NCBI GenBank assembly: GCA_028818695.1 | Contig: JAPPNK010000012.1 | Span: 62,001 to 126,000, forward strand | Source: Candidatus Poribacteria bacterium | Lineage (GTDB): Bacteria > Poribacteria > WGA-4E > GCA-2687025 | Reading direction: 5' to 3' | DNA: 64,000 nucleotides | In this document: one piece after another, positions 44,701 to 52,505 of the stretch | Numbering within the stretch: the first letter of the stretch is position 1 | Layout: every line of letters begins with the position of its first letter | Translations under genes and position numbers: made by a program | Notes under the pieces: generated by a model | Database searches by the model: none | What the model was told of the DNA's origin: nothing | What the model saw: only the letters and a program-made list of their open reading frames with translations

Positions 44701-45107
44701 CCCAGAGCGTCAATGATGTACTGCAGCGACGACAGCGTTTTCTCCTCTTCGAAATCGGTTGAGGGCGGATGCGCAGCCGCGTTGCGCGCGTTGTCGTGGA
44801 TAAGATATGTCAGATTCTGAACGCCTCGATCTCCTTTGAAGTACCGTGAAAACGGTTCGTTCCAGCACCGCTTGATGATCTCAGGAAAATCGGTTGTGTC
44901 GATGAAATCGTCCACCTTTTTACCGTCCCGAAAAGCGGCTTCAAACTCGGCGGCGCGTTTAGGAAGCAGCGAGCTGCTAATCATCTCTTCTACTTTGCTG
45001 CCTTGGACCTGCTTCAGTTGGCGAACGATGAAGGCGCGCATAGCGTCCCTGTATATGTCCACCGCCTTCGTCAGCGCATCTTTGTTTGGACGGTCGATTA
45101 TTGCCAT
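41742..45107 (-). CDS. DUF499 ATPase with N-terminal Swt1-like HEPN domain
   Basis: The 1121-residue protein has an N-terminal HEPN-like domain (about 1-140) with the RNAAAH motif (R108-x4-H113) that defines HEPN ribonucleases. An acidic linker rich in Glu and Asn follows, then an ATPase core with Walker A GFGGGKTH (271-278) and a Walker B-like SFVILMDEIVAYTRNL. A long coiled, Glu/Arg-rich stretch (about 1030-1060, RREEEERRRKE) precedes a small C-terminal domain. DUF499 proteins are found in defence islands with DUF1156 methyltransferases, and PglY of BREX-type systems is related (recollection). It is the gene before the interrupted methyltransferase, 112 bp away on the same strand. Likely role: nucleic-acid sensing or remodelling in phage defence. 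Confidence 0.85.
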   Translation of the reverse strand: MAIIDRPNKDALTKAVDIYRDAMRAFIVRQLKQVQGSKVEEMISSSLLPKRAAEFEAAFRDGKKVDDFIDTTDFPEIIKRCWNEPFSRYFKGDRGVQNLTYLIHDNARNAAAHPPSTDFEEEKTLSSLQYIIDALGRINAPQAKAKVETIRDSLKQPTQNEETEDEVNEAEGNEESEEIKPPVPIKRKTGDMTPWREAIDLNPDVKKESGQAEYRADLQKVGKGAANSIYSDPIQFFKRTYISAGLRELLVNSLKRWNGKGGDPVVQTKIGFGGGKTHSLIALRHLATNPKELLSYSESSKPALARMTREIREIVKAAGLSPDKTPDKCEVAVLAGTSLSTTSGAKTEKGDLLNTLWGEMAHQLADQRGYEFVGEAARKGLAPGGDELDALFKNVGSFVILMDEIVAYTRNLPDQMQDRIYTFIQNLTEAVHRSKRGVLVVTLPSSAEEAGGVGGQEVQSRIENILGRVEAANEVLEIKESYEVVRRRLFEEVKDEEARDQTCEAFAKMYRNSSKNYPPHSRDPKYLEKMKMCYPIHPEVFDRLYEDWSAYSKFQRTRGVLRLMAACAHRLQNSDDPLIMPGDLPMDESNVKEEFARCLGGNWDPVFSEADGPDARVKDIDAPSKRFEEAGGAAQRIARATLLGSAQASARHGIDLRQIHLGVVKPGDGVTVYSDALKQMKEKLYYLYAQGGMHYFHVEPNLVRVAQDRIDKLTREQLDAHIVQKLNEATRRHPGVVVCPDETFMTDDQNRVTLAVLSPSESIPSRAAENDEATEAALKILTTRGDGSPRSFRNMIVFLAAKNDSIRELRRWAGQYLAWESIVNGNAHGEKMPGLKDDRLTEAKARLKDNKNKTEDALIRAYQHALYPRQPDNTNAKYEFKQVQTDADGDIVEAAFNKLIEEDAVADNMSAASLERFLDEYVWSREQTKDHIDIDKLWELFAQFVYMPRLESKSVLANAVAASVAEGLLGSASKYDEESGKYENLQYESKMSVWTLNDLRGLIVRKEAAQFQYDLKREDAAKRRAEEEKRRREEEERRRKELDPPKLPKLFTMTAEAKPDTLKQAVEQLENEIMPSLRNGEVSMRIIVTAKHARGFDENDARAVRENCKELGIELDEESDL

Positions 45108-45135
45108 ATTCTTCTCCTTGCCTGCTTTATTATAC

Positions 45136-46707
45136 TCACTCTGCGCCGGTTTTTTCTTCTTCCTCGGACGGCGGACGGCGGAAATAATGCATCCAGAGCA
45201 GCAGCGCCGCTGTCAAAAAGTACGCCGCCCCAAATTCAGGCGCCGCCTTCCATCCAAACTGATTCACAATGCCTAGCTCCGTCAACTCGTATGCGTGGAT
45301 CACGCCCACCATCGAAAGGATGCCGCCCGCCGCCGTCCACGCCGCCGCTTTCAAAAATTGCCGGTTGATCACAAACGCCAGCGCCGCCGACAGGATTATG
45401 GAGGTCACAATGAAGCCTTGACTCAACGCAATCGCGCCGTGTATGAAAATGTCTTCGCTTATCAAAACGTGCGCCGCATTGAAAAGCGACGTTCCGCCTA
45501 TCCGCAGCGCCGTCTCTATGAGCAGCAGCGCCCATGCCGCTAATGAGGGCGTCAAGCCGAGCGCGACCGCAGGCGCATGCTTCTTCGGCACATCCTGAAA
45601 GCTCTGCGCCATGATGATCATCCCGACCCAGAGCAGGATGCCGATGACCGCCTCAATGGGAACATACTGTTGAATGAGCGCGATGCCGCCGAACAGCGTC
45701 AACGCGACGATGACGACGCCGTTCATCGTGGAATACGCCGCGCGGGCGCCCAACGCCTTCCAGCCTGGATGGCCGATGTAGATCGTGGTCGGGAACGCGC
45801 TGCCAAACGCCGCGGCGACAATGGAGCCGATGCCGTTTGCCAAGAGCGAAGGACGAGTCTCGTACCGGTCGCCTGCCGCTTCGGCGCTTTCCAAATTTTG
45901 AAGTGAGCCGATGATGTTGAAAAGACCCATCGGCACGATGATTCCCATATACTTCCAGCCGCGCGGGTCGCTCAAAAATGCGAACAGGTCTCCCAAATAC
46001 AGCGACGGGAAATAGAGCTGTACCGCCGCTTTCCCGTCCGACGGTTCAAACAGCTCCAGACCCAGTAAGCGCAAACCCCACGCCAACACAACGCCGACCA
46101 GCAGCGCAAACAGCCCCCCAGGCAGCCCGAACGGCATCTTCGTTCGGGAGGCGTATGCGATCAAAATGACCATCGTCGGCAGCAGCGCAATGACGGGATT
46201 GGAGAAGATCTGGAACACAAACGGCATGGAGATAAATGTGATGGCGATGCCGGCAAGCGCCGAAAGCAAAGCGGCGCGCGGCGTGTTCCGCCTCAGCCAG
46301 TCCGCGATAAACGCGCCCCCCGTCTCCATCAGCCCGCTGACGAGGCAGGCGAACAGCCCCATCTGCCACGCCAAGGTTGAATCGCCCGTCTCGCGGTACA
46401 CCGGTCCCATGATGAGAAAGATGTAGGCGATGAGGCTGGGGGTGTTGATGCCGTAGGGAAGGGCGGTGACGTCGGAGCGGCCCGTTTGCTTCATGAGCCG
46501 CCGCGCCTGCCAGGCGTAGAACAGGTTGCCGACCAGGATAGAGACCGCCGCGCCCGGCAGGATTCGCCCCAAGATGATCTCATTTGGGATGCCGCAGATT
46601 TCTGCGCACAAAGCGACCATCATGACGAGCTGGACGAGATTGTCGATAAACAGGCCAAAAAATCCGTCAATATCTCCGCGAACGATTCGCCGCATACTCA
46701 TAGACAC
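45136..46707 (-). CDS. NCS2/AzgA-type xanthine/uracil permease-like membrane protein
   Basis: The 523-residue protein has about 12-14 hydrophobic segments and the NCS2 fold features: an early GDIDGFFGLFIDNLVQ, TGRSDVTALPYGINTPS, and GSLQNLESAEAAGDRYETRPSLLANGIGS, which resembles the substrate-binding motif region of AzgA-like purine permeases. The extended C-terminal hydrophobic region is unusual. Proton-coupled uptake of a nucleobase or related compound is the best guess. It lies 28 bp upstream of the DUF499 gene on the same strand and may share its transcript, though a functional link is not apparent. Confidence 0.8.
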   Translation of the reverse strand: MSMSMRRIVRGDIDGFFGLFIDNLVQLVMMVALCAEICGIPNEIILGRILPGAAVSILVGNLFYAWQARRLMKQTGRSDVTALPYGINTPSLIAYIFLIMGPVYRETGDSTLAWQMGLFACLVSGLMETGGAFIADWLRRNTPRAALLSALAGIAITFISMPFVFQIFSNPVIALLPTMVILIAYASRTKMPFGLPGGLFALLVGVVLAWGLRLLGLELFEPSDGKAAVQLYFPSLYLGDLFAFLSDPRGWKYMGIIVPMGLFNIIGSLQNLESAEAAGDRYETRPSLLANGIGSIVAAAFGSAFPTTIYIGHPGWKALGARAAYSTMNGVVIVALTLFGGIALIQQYVPIEAVIGILLWVGMIIMAQSFQDVPKKHAPAVALGLTPSLAAWALLLIETALRIGGTSLFNAAHVLISEDIFIHGAIALSQGFIVTSIILSAALAFVINRQFLKAAAWTAAGGILSMVGVIHAYELTELGIVNQFGWKAAPEFGAAYFLTAALLLWMHYFRRPPSEEEEKTGAE

Positions 46708-46845
46708 GCTCCATTCTCCGTTGGACGCTGTTTAGAATACACATTATAGCCATGAATTCAAACAGCTGCCTTTTGCTTGCCGCTTAAGTTGGGAGTTTGA
46801 ACGATGAGCGGTTTTTATGGGAAAGGCGCGCCAACTCGAGGGGGC

Positions 46846-48258
46846 TTACTCTGCCCATTCGCCCCAGTAAACGTCTAGCAGCCAGGACTCTTCGCTCTCC
46901 AGCTCTTTTCGGCTGTACCGTCCGTATTCCGCCTCCGCCTCCGACCATGGGCGCAGCCGCAGCTCCACCCGATCGCCAACCTCCAAAGAAGCGGCGCGCG
47001 TCCACTCATGCGCGCGCATTCCCCACACAAACGCGACCGCCTCCGCAGGAAGCTCCGCTCCCGCGCTTGACAGCTCCCCTAAACGAAGCGCGACGACGCA
47101 ATCGCCGTACGGCGTTGAACCTGGCGCCGGCGGCCGCGTCAACTCCAACACCGCGCCGCGCGCCAGCGCCGCCCCTGACGGCTTCGACGGCTCAGGCGAA
47201 CGCTCAAACGAACCCAGCTCATATAACCGCCAATTGCCCCAAGACAGCTCCCGCGTCGCAAACTGCCACAACACGACCCGCGCCGCCGCCAAACGCCCCG
47301 AATCCCGCGCCAGCTCGCGCCGCGTCGTATGGCTGCCCCCCTCGTTCAACACGATGCGATCGATCGGACGCCCGAGCGCATACGACAGCTGCTCCGCAAA
47401 ACCGGCCGACGACCCCCAGCTCATCTCCTCCAGCGAATAGATGTTGCTAAAGCTGTCGCCCAGCAGCAGAATCTCCGCGCCGCGCCGCGCCTCCCAAGGG
47501 GTTCCGTCCGCCGTCTCGATCGGCTCAATCTCGACCCGCTCCGCCGGCAGTTCAATGTCCAGCATTCCCGCCAGATCGCCCCGCCCCTCAACCGAGCGCG
47601 TCTGGCGAACATATCGGTCTGTTCTCGGCGTCAGCTCAACGCGCGCCTCAATGAAACGCGCCGCCTCCTCCGCAGCCTCGCGCATCGCGGCGGGCGTCCA
47701 GTGCGTGTCGGTCTTCAGATAGGCGCGCGGGACCGCCTCCAGCGTCCAGACGCCCTCGCCGCGCAGCCGCTCCATGAACGCTTCATAGGACGGGTTGCGA
47801 AGGACGCTTTCAGGCTCTATGCGCCGCCGGGCGAAATGAACCCACTCCACAGCCGACTTCGGCGCGACCGGCATGACGATGAGTCGAATGCCGCGCGCCT
47901 CCAGCTGACGTCGAAAATCCAGTATCGCGGCGAGAGGCTCTTTAACCGAAAAACCGGGGCCGGAGGTATGCTCTATGTCCGGCTGATAAAAAAGCCAGCC
48001 GCCCCTGCCGAGATACGCCTGCCCGCCGCCCGCCGCGCCGACATGCGTCAACGCCTGTTGCGTCCAAGGGCGCAGCCGCTCCGACAACGGCGACCGCTCC
48101 TCCAGCGCGTCCTCATACGCCTCTATGTGCGGAAGGGAGACGCCCGCCGGCAGAGGCGGCGCGCCTTCTCCAAACAGCTGATGAAGCAGCGCCGGAACCC
48201 CAACCGTCAGGCAGAAGAGAATGACGATCGTCCATCTTGTTTTAGAAAATGCCGCCAC
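46846..48258 (-). CDS. AlgJ/AlgX-like SGNH O-acetyltransferase-type protein
   Basis: The 470-residue protein has an N-terminal membrane anchor (WTIVILFCLTVGVPALL) and a periplasmic SGNH-like domain. The nucleophile Ser is in LLLGDSFSNIY, and the Asp/His pair is in KTDTHWTPAAM, the arrangement of AlgJ and AlgX, which pass acetyl groups to exopolysaccharide. GRGGWLFYQPD near residue 85 is typical of the family. The C-terminal 100 residues (from VVALRLGELS to DVYWGEW) resemble the ends of two other proteins in this locus. The membrane partner is probably the AlgI-like protein at 51067-52473. Confidence 0.82.
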   Translation of the reverse strand: MAAFSKTRWTIVILFCLTVGVPALLHQLFGEGAPPLPAGVSLPHIEAYEDALEERSPLSERLRPWTQQALTHVGAAGGGQAYLGRGGWLFYQPDIEHTSGPGFSVKEPLAAILDFRRQLEARGIRLIVMPVAPKSAVEWVHFARRRIEPESVLRNPSYEAFMERLRGEGVWTLEAVPRAYLKTDTHWTPAAMREAAEEAARFIEARVELTPRTDRYVRQTRSVEGRGDLAGMLDIELPAERVEIEPIETADGTPWEARRGAEILLLGDSFSNIYSLEEMSWGSSAGFAEQLSYALGRPIDRIVLNEGGSHTTRRELARDSGRLAAARVVLWQFATRELSWGNWRLYELGSFERSPEPSKPSGAALARGAVLELTRPPAPGSTPYGDCVVALRLGELSSAGAELPAEAVAFVWGMRAHEWTRAASLEVGDRVELRLRPWSEAEAEYGRYSRKELESEESWLLDVYWGEWAE

Positions 48259-48325
48259 CTGTTGCCCGCCTCATTCGCTCGCTTTTATGAAAGCGAATTG
48301 ATGATACCGCGCGCTGATGCGGCGG

Positions 48326-48970
48326 TCAACGGCTGTCGGATGTTGCGTTGTCTGGAGGCTTCCCGCTTGATTCTTCGTAAGCCTCGACAAGTACTTTTGC
48401 CGCGTTTGGCGTCAATGCGCCTTCCGTCAACATCGTCCGAATTTTCAGTAAAAACGGATTTTCCGGATTCTCGAGGCTTCGCGTTAAACCTTCCAACATC
48501 GATATCCTAAGTTCAGCCTCTCTCGCTCTTTTGAGAATTATCTCAAACAAGACGCCGAAAATGATTGTGCCAAGGAGTCCACCGAGACCAAATCCGTACC
48601 ATACCCCCCAAGGTTGTCCTGACAGGTATGCAGCGATGCCGACGAAGACTGAAACGAACGAGAGGAGAAACGCGAAGGCGTTAACTCCTAAAGTAAGTTT
48701 CGTCGCTTTTCCTCTTGACGCAAACGCGCCTGCCAATGTGCCGACGATTCCGCCAAGGATGCCTATTGCCCCGCCGAGTATCCCCCCTATCCATCCAGGG
48801 TTTCTGATCCAAGGTTCGACGACGCGCTCCCCTAGGTTTTGAGCCGACGCGCTCAAGCATAAAACCGAGAAGAGGACGCTCAACGCGGCGGCGAAGCGAA
48901 CAAACCGATTGCCTAGTATGAGAAGAATTCCTCCATTCTTACGGTTAGTCTTTGCCCTGAAACGAATCAT
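48326..48970 (-). CDS. Membrane protein co-encoded with the sigma factor
   Basis: The 214-residue protein has a hydrophobic segment that may be a cleaved signal (FVRFAAALSVLFSVLCLSASAQ) at about 22-44. A Gly-rich membrane stretch follows (GWIGGILGGAIGILGGIVGTLAG) and two more helices (FAFLLSFVSVFVGIAAYL, GVWYGFGLGGLLGTIIFGVLFE), then a soluble C-terminal helix region. ATG 48970 overlaps the sigma factor stop (ATGA), so the two are coupled. A membrane protein next to an ECF sigma gene could be an anti-sigma or sensor, but no known anti-sigma motif is visible. The N-terminal GGILLILGN region echoes the sigma gene at DNA level. Confidence 0.75.
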   Translation of the reverse strand: MIRFRAKTNRKNGGILLILGNRFVRFAAALSVLFSVLCLSASAQNLGERVVEPWIRNPGWIGGILGGAIGILGGIVGTLAGAFASRGKATKLTLGVNAFAFLLSFVSVFVGIAAYLSGQPWGVWYGFGLGGLLGTIIFGVLFEIILKRAREAELRISMLEGLTRSLENPENPFLLKIRTMLTEGALTPNAAKVLVEAYEESSGKPPDNATSDSR

Positions 48971-50271
48971 TGGGCGCGTTTCTGCGCCGCCGACCATTTC
49001 GCTTGATATTCAGGATTCTCATGTATCTTGCGCATGATGTCTTGAGGCGTCATACCGCCCATGAGAAGCATCTCTAACTTTGAAGGGATGCCAATGGAGC
49101 TAGCCGCGCTTCTAAACATCGCATCCTTCTTTACACTTGCTGAATTTGCTTCGTGGATGATCATGCGATCCAAGATGTTGACGAAATACTTTTCGGATAC
49201 CTGCGCTTTCCGCTCTTCAACCGACGCCCCTTGCCGCCGCAATTGAGCGTCCAGATCGGCAAGATCCTTCATCGAGCCGGTCATCACGTCCGCATACTCC
49301 GTCAATTCAGGCGAATAGGCTTTCAGCTTTTCTGCGAAGTCGAACACTTCCTGAATGCCTTCTAGGAGCTGGTTTGCAAAATCGTCAAGAGCGTCGGCGG
49401 GAGCGGCCTCGGAGGGCGGAGCGGTCAAGGTTTCTGCCGTTTCCCCGGCGTTGCCGGCGTCCTGCTGGGCGTCAGAAGAGAGCGTCGAGTCGGCGCCGTC
49501 GGCTGTTTCGGTTTGGGTTAAGGCGCCGTCGTTTGAAGCGCTGTCGTTTGAGGCGTCGGTCTCGACAGGGGGCGTCTGCTCTTCAAGCGTCAACTCGGAA
49601 GGCTCGCTGTCGGATGAACCGCCGTATTCCAGCCAGAGATACCCGCCCAGCAGAGCAAGAATCAGAACCGCCGTAATTCCAAGAACAATCTTCGTTGATT
49701 TTGTCATGAGAAGGATTCCTCCGAATGCGTTGCGTTTCAGGTTGACAAGCGTCAAGGCGAGCGCGATCTTCATCCCGTTCAGTATTTTTTTGAGACGCTG
49801 TTTGGCGCGGTGCAGCCGAATCCCGACCGCCGAATAGGACAACCCGTGCCGATTCTGCAGCTCGGCGTACGACTCCTCGTCCATATATCTCCCGCGCAGC
49901 AGATCGCGGTCGACAGGGTTCAGCCTGTTCATCGCTTGGCGTATCTGTTCGTTTCGCTCCGCCTGCTCAAGGGCGTCCAGCGGATTTCTTTCGTCCAGCA
50001 ACTCTGCCTCGTCCGTCAGCGGCTGCTCTGCCTTGCGGTACCGCTCCCGGTTCCAGTCGTTCACCACGTTGCGCGCGATGCCGGCGATCCACTGCTTCAA
50101 CTTGGCAGGGTCTCGCAGCTGCGATCGGTTCGCATAGACCCGCGCGATCGTTTCTTGGACGAAGTCGTCCAGCTCGTTCTGGTTGCGCAGTTTGCGTCTC
50201 CCGACGGCGCGTATATGCTCCATCTGTCCCAGAACCGTTTTGTCGAAATCGGTCAGCGGTCGATCTTTCAA
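48967..50271 (-). CDS. ECF-type RNA polymerase sigma factor with transmembrane C-terminal extension
   Basis: Residues 1-165 form an ECF sigma factor. Region 2 includes ELDDFVQETIARVY and KQWIAGIARNVVNDWNRER, and region 4 includes LNPVDRDLLRGRYMDEESYAEL and YSAVGIRLHRAKQRLKK. It is followed by a membrane helix (KIVLGITAVLILALLGGYLWL, about 193-213), a low-complexity Asp/Ser/Thr/Glu segment (about 215-290) and a helical C-terminal domain to residue 434. Usual ECF proteins are about 170-200 residues. A GGAGGA box stands 9 bases before an in-frame ATG at 49707 (residue 189), so the membrane part may also be made as a separate protein. It would direct RNA polymerase to a stress or envelope regulon. 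Confidence 0.85.
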   Translation of the reverse strand: MKDRPLTDFDKTVLGQMEHIRAVGRRKLRNQNELDDFVQETIARVYANRSQLRDPAKLKQWIAGIARNVVNDWNRERYRKAEQPLTDEAELLDERNPLDALEQAERNEQIRQAMNRLNPVDRDLLRGRYMDEESYAELQNRHGLSYSAVGIRLHRAKQRLKKILNGMKIALALTLVNLKRNAFGGILLMTKSTKIVLGITAVLILALLGGYLWLEYGGSSDSEPSELTLEEQTPPVETDASNDSASNDGALTQTETADGADSTLSSDAQQDAGNAGETAETLTAPPSEAAPADALDDFANQLLEGIQEVFDFAEKLKAYSPELTEYADVMTGSMKDLADLDAQLRRQGASVEERKAQVSEKYFVNILDRMIIHEANSASVKKDAMFRSAASSIGIPSKLEMLLMGGMTPQDIMRKIHENPEYQAKWSAAQKRAQ

Positions 50272-50361
50272 AGCGCGCTCTCCTCGTTCAGTTGTTTTGT
50301 AGCGTTCGCCCTGCAGATTTTACATATTTTTGCGTCAAAATTCCGTTTTGGAGCGAATTGA

Positions 50362-50445
50362 GATTCTCGCCTGCGCAAGAATCGCCATATAGATGGCGTT
50401 TGATCGGAAGATGTATCTTTTAAGATTCCCGCTTGCGCAGGAATG
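50362..50445. repeat. Cluster of three short palindromes (REP-like)
   Basis: GATTCTCGCCTGCGCAAGAATC (50362-50383), CGCCATATAGATGGCG (50383-50398) and GATTCCCGCTTGCGCAGGAATG (50424-50445) lie in the 218-bp gap upstream of the sigma gene. The first and third are related and each can fold. Similar ATTCCC/GGGAAT pieces occur at 5707 and 11740-11780. No gene is seen in this gap. Confidence 0.5.
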
Positions 50446-50489
50446 ACGACGACGGGCGGCGCCAACCCAACAAGTTTTAGACGCTTCTA

Positions 50490-51044
50490 TCAGGAGTCCG
50501 AACGGCTTTCATACTCTCTGCTTTGAAGCTGGCGCGTCAGTTCGTCGATCTGCCGGCGGAGGTACGCCAGCTCAGCGTTTTGGGGCGACTTTGCGTCGCT
50601 CATGAGGATGGTCAGGTCGGCGATCTCTTGGCGCAGCCGCGCGACCTTCTCGTCCGTCGGCTGCTGTGCGTTTTTCAGCTGGCGCGTCAGTTCGTCGATC
50701 TGCTCCTGCAGATGGACAATTTCTCGCTCCGCGCGCAATTCCCGATTCTGCCGCTGCCTCTCCGACGGTACCGAAAAACGCCGCCTTGCCCGATCCCCTC
50801 TCGTCATAGAGGGCCGCTCAGCCCATGCATCATCTTCCTCATCATCCCACTCCAGACGCCGCTCCTCTGCTTTTCGAAGCGTCCGCGCAAAGCGCTCCTC
50901 CTGTTCGCGCCGCAGACGCATTTCCATTTTTTTGGCAGACTTATTAGACTTGTTCCGCCCCCAGAAATATCCTGCAATGCCGCCGAACCCTAAAACAAAA
51001 CAGCAACAGAAAAGCGAGCAAAATTCCAAAGGGCTTACCATCAT
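50490..51044 (-). CDS. Membrane-anchored coiled-coil protein
   Basis: The 184-residue protein has one N-terminal hydrophobic segment (FCSLFCCCFVLGFGGIAGYFWG), a basic and acidic mixed linker, and a C-terminal coiled coil (about 110-180) with the internally repeated block QIDELTRQL (residues near 114 and 166). GGAAGG directly precedes the tandem ATGs at 51044/51041. It lies 22 bp downstream of the AlgI-like gene. No enzymatic motif is present. It may organise the acetylation complex at the membrane, but this is only positional inference. Confidence 0.75.
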   Translation of the reverse strand: MMVSPLEFCSLFCCCFVLGFGGIAGYFWGRNKSNKSAKKMEMRLRREQEERFARTLRKAEERRLEWDDEEDDAWAERPSMTRGDRARRRFSVPSERQRQNRELRAEREIVHLQEQIDELTRQLKNAQQPTDEKVARLRQEIADLTILMSDAKSPQNAELAYLRRQIDELTRQLQSREYESRSDS

Positions 51045-51066
51045 CCTTCCCTGCGCGGGTTCCGCT

Positions 51067-52473
51067 TCAAAAAATGAAGTAGATAAAGGGATTATATGTC
51101 TGCGCGGAGAGTAGCGCTAGCGACAGCCATAATCCCGCCAGCGCAGCTCCCGCTTTCAAGGGCGTCAGTCGTTCCGTCCAGTCCAGCGCCGTCGGAGAGA
51201 GCCATATCGTCAATCCGCTGACGACCATGCAGATCAGATAGTACGGCTGATACACAACGCCCGACAAGAGCGCCGCCTCCGGCCTTGGCGATCCCAGCCC
51301 CGCCAGAGAGCATAAAAATGTCCATGCCGAGCCAAGATCAGGGGCGCGGAAGAACGCCCAGCCGAGGCAGACCAGTAAAAAGGTCAGCCCGACGCGCGCC
51401 CAGCGCGGCAACCCGCTGTACACCGCCCGCTTGCCGCGCCAGCGCTCCAGCGCCAGCATTCCGCCATGCAGCGATCCCCATACGACGAAGTTCCAAGAGG
51501 CGCCATGCCACAGCCCGCCGAGGATCATCACAAGCGCAAGGTTCACATAGGTGCGCCCCGGACCCTTCCGGTTGCCGCCAAGAGGTATATAGAGGTAGTC
51601 GCGCAGCCAGCTCGAAAGGGAGATATGCCATCGGCGCCAAAATTCGGTGATCGACTCGGAGCGGTACGGCGAGTCGAAGTTCTTCGGGAACGCGAAGCCG
51701 AGCGTCAAGCCGAGGCCGATCGCCATGTCGGAGTAGCCGCTGAAATCGAAGTAGATCTGAAACGCATACGCGAGCAGACCATGCCAAGCGTCTAGAAAAT
51801 GGAGCGATCCCGCCTCAAAGACCGTATCAGCCACTTTCCCGCACGGGTTCGCCAGCGCGACCTTCTTCGCCATGCCGACCGAAAACAGAGCCGCGCCCCG
51901 CGCAAACTTCTCCAATGTATGCGTACGGCTGCGCAACTGCTCCGACACATCCGAAAAACGCACAATCGGACCCGCCACCAGCTGCGGAAACATCGACACA
52001 TAACAGGCGAAGTCGATGAAACGGCGAATCGGCCGCGCATTCCCTCTGTAAACATCGATCGTATAACTCATCGACTGAAACGTATAAAAACTGATGCCAA
52101 GCGGGAGCGTTACCTGCAAGACCCCTTCCCACGCGGGCGAGCCTAGACCGATCAGGCGCATGAACGCAGCGGCGTTCTCAGCGGCGAAGTTAAAATACTT
52201 GAAGAAGCCGAGAAGCGACAGGTTTGCGCAGATCGAGACGACCAGCGCGCGCTTGCGGGTCGACTCGCCGCCGCTTGACATCGCCAGACCGCACCGGTAA
52301 TCGACCAGCGTGGAGCCGAGCATGAGCAGTGTGAACCACGGATTTGCCCAGCCGTAAAACAGATAGCTGAACGCCGTCAGCGCAAAATGCTTCGCCCGTC
52401 GAGGCGTCAGGCAGTAAACGGCGAGCGCCAGCGGCAGATAGTAGTAAACGAACAGCGGCGAACTAAAGACCAT
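51067..52473 (-). CDS. AlgI-like MBOAT O-acyltransferase
   Basis: The 468-residue polytopic membrane protein matches the AlgI/DltB family of membrane-bound O-acyltransferases. Evidence includes VFSSPLFVYYYLPL at the start, DFSGYSDMAIGLGLTLGF, FWRRWHISLSSWLRDYLYIPLGGNR, and GGLWHGASWNF with the catalytic His. It moves acetyl groups from the cytoplasmic donor across the membrane for exopolysaccharide O-acetylation. The partner AlgJ/AlgX-like protein is encoded at 46846-48258, separated by the sigma gene pair. The gene at 52506 upstream is 32 bp away, indicating one transcript. Confidence 0.93.
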   Translation of the reverse strand: MVFSSPLFVYYYLPLALAVYCLTPRRAKHFALTAFSYLFYGWANPWFTLLMLGSTLVDYRCGLAMSSGGESTRKRALVVSICANLSLLGFFKYFNFAAENAAAFMRLIGLGSPAWEGVLQVTLPLGISFYTFQSMSYTIDVYRGNARPIRRFIDFACYVSMFPQLVAGPIVRFSDVSEQLRSRTHTLEKFARGAALFSVGMAKKVALANPCGKVADTVFEAGSLHFLDAWHGLLAYAFQIYFDFSGYSDMAIGLGLTLGFAFPKNFDSPYRSESITEFWRRWHISLSSWLRDYLYIPLGGNRKGPGRTYVNLALVMILGGLWHGASWNFVVWGSLHGGMLALERWRGKRAVYSGLPRWARVGLTFLLVCLGWAFFRAPDLGSAWTFLCSLAGLGSPRPEAALLSGVVYQPYYLICMVVSGLTIWLSPTALDWTERLTPLKAGAALAGLWLSLALLSAQTYNPFIYFIF

Positions 52474-52505
52474 GCATCATGCCGCGGGGACCGCGCGCCG
52501 CGCCG

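Noticed and set aside
47329-48510. 393-residue Arg-rich open frame on the plus strand
   Set aside because: Antisense to the AlgJ-like gene and its neighbour; no domain, no ribosome site.
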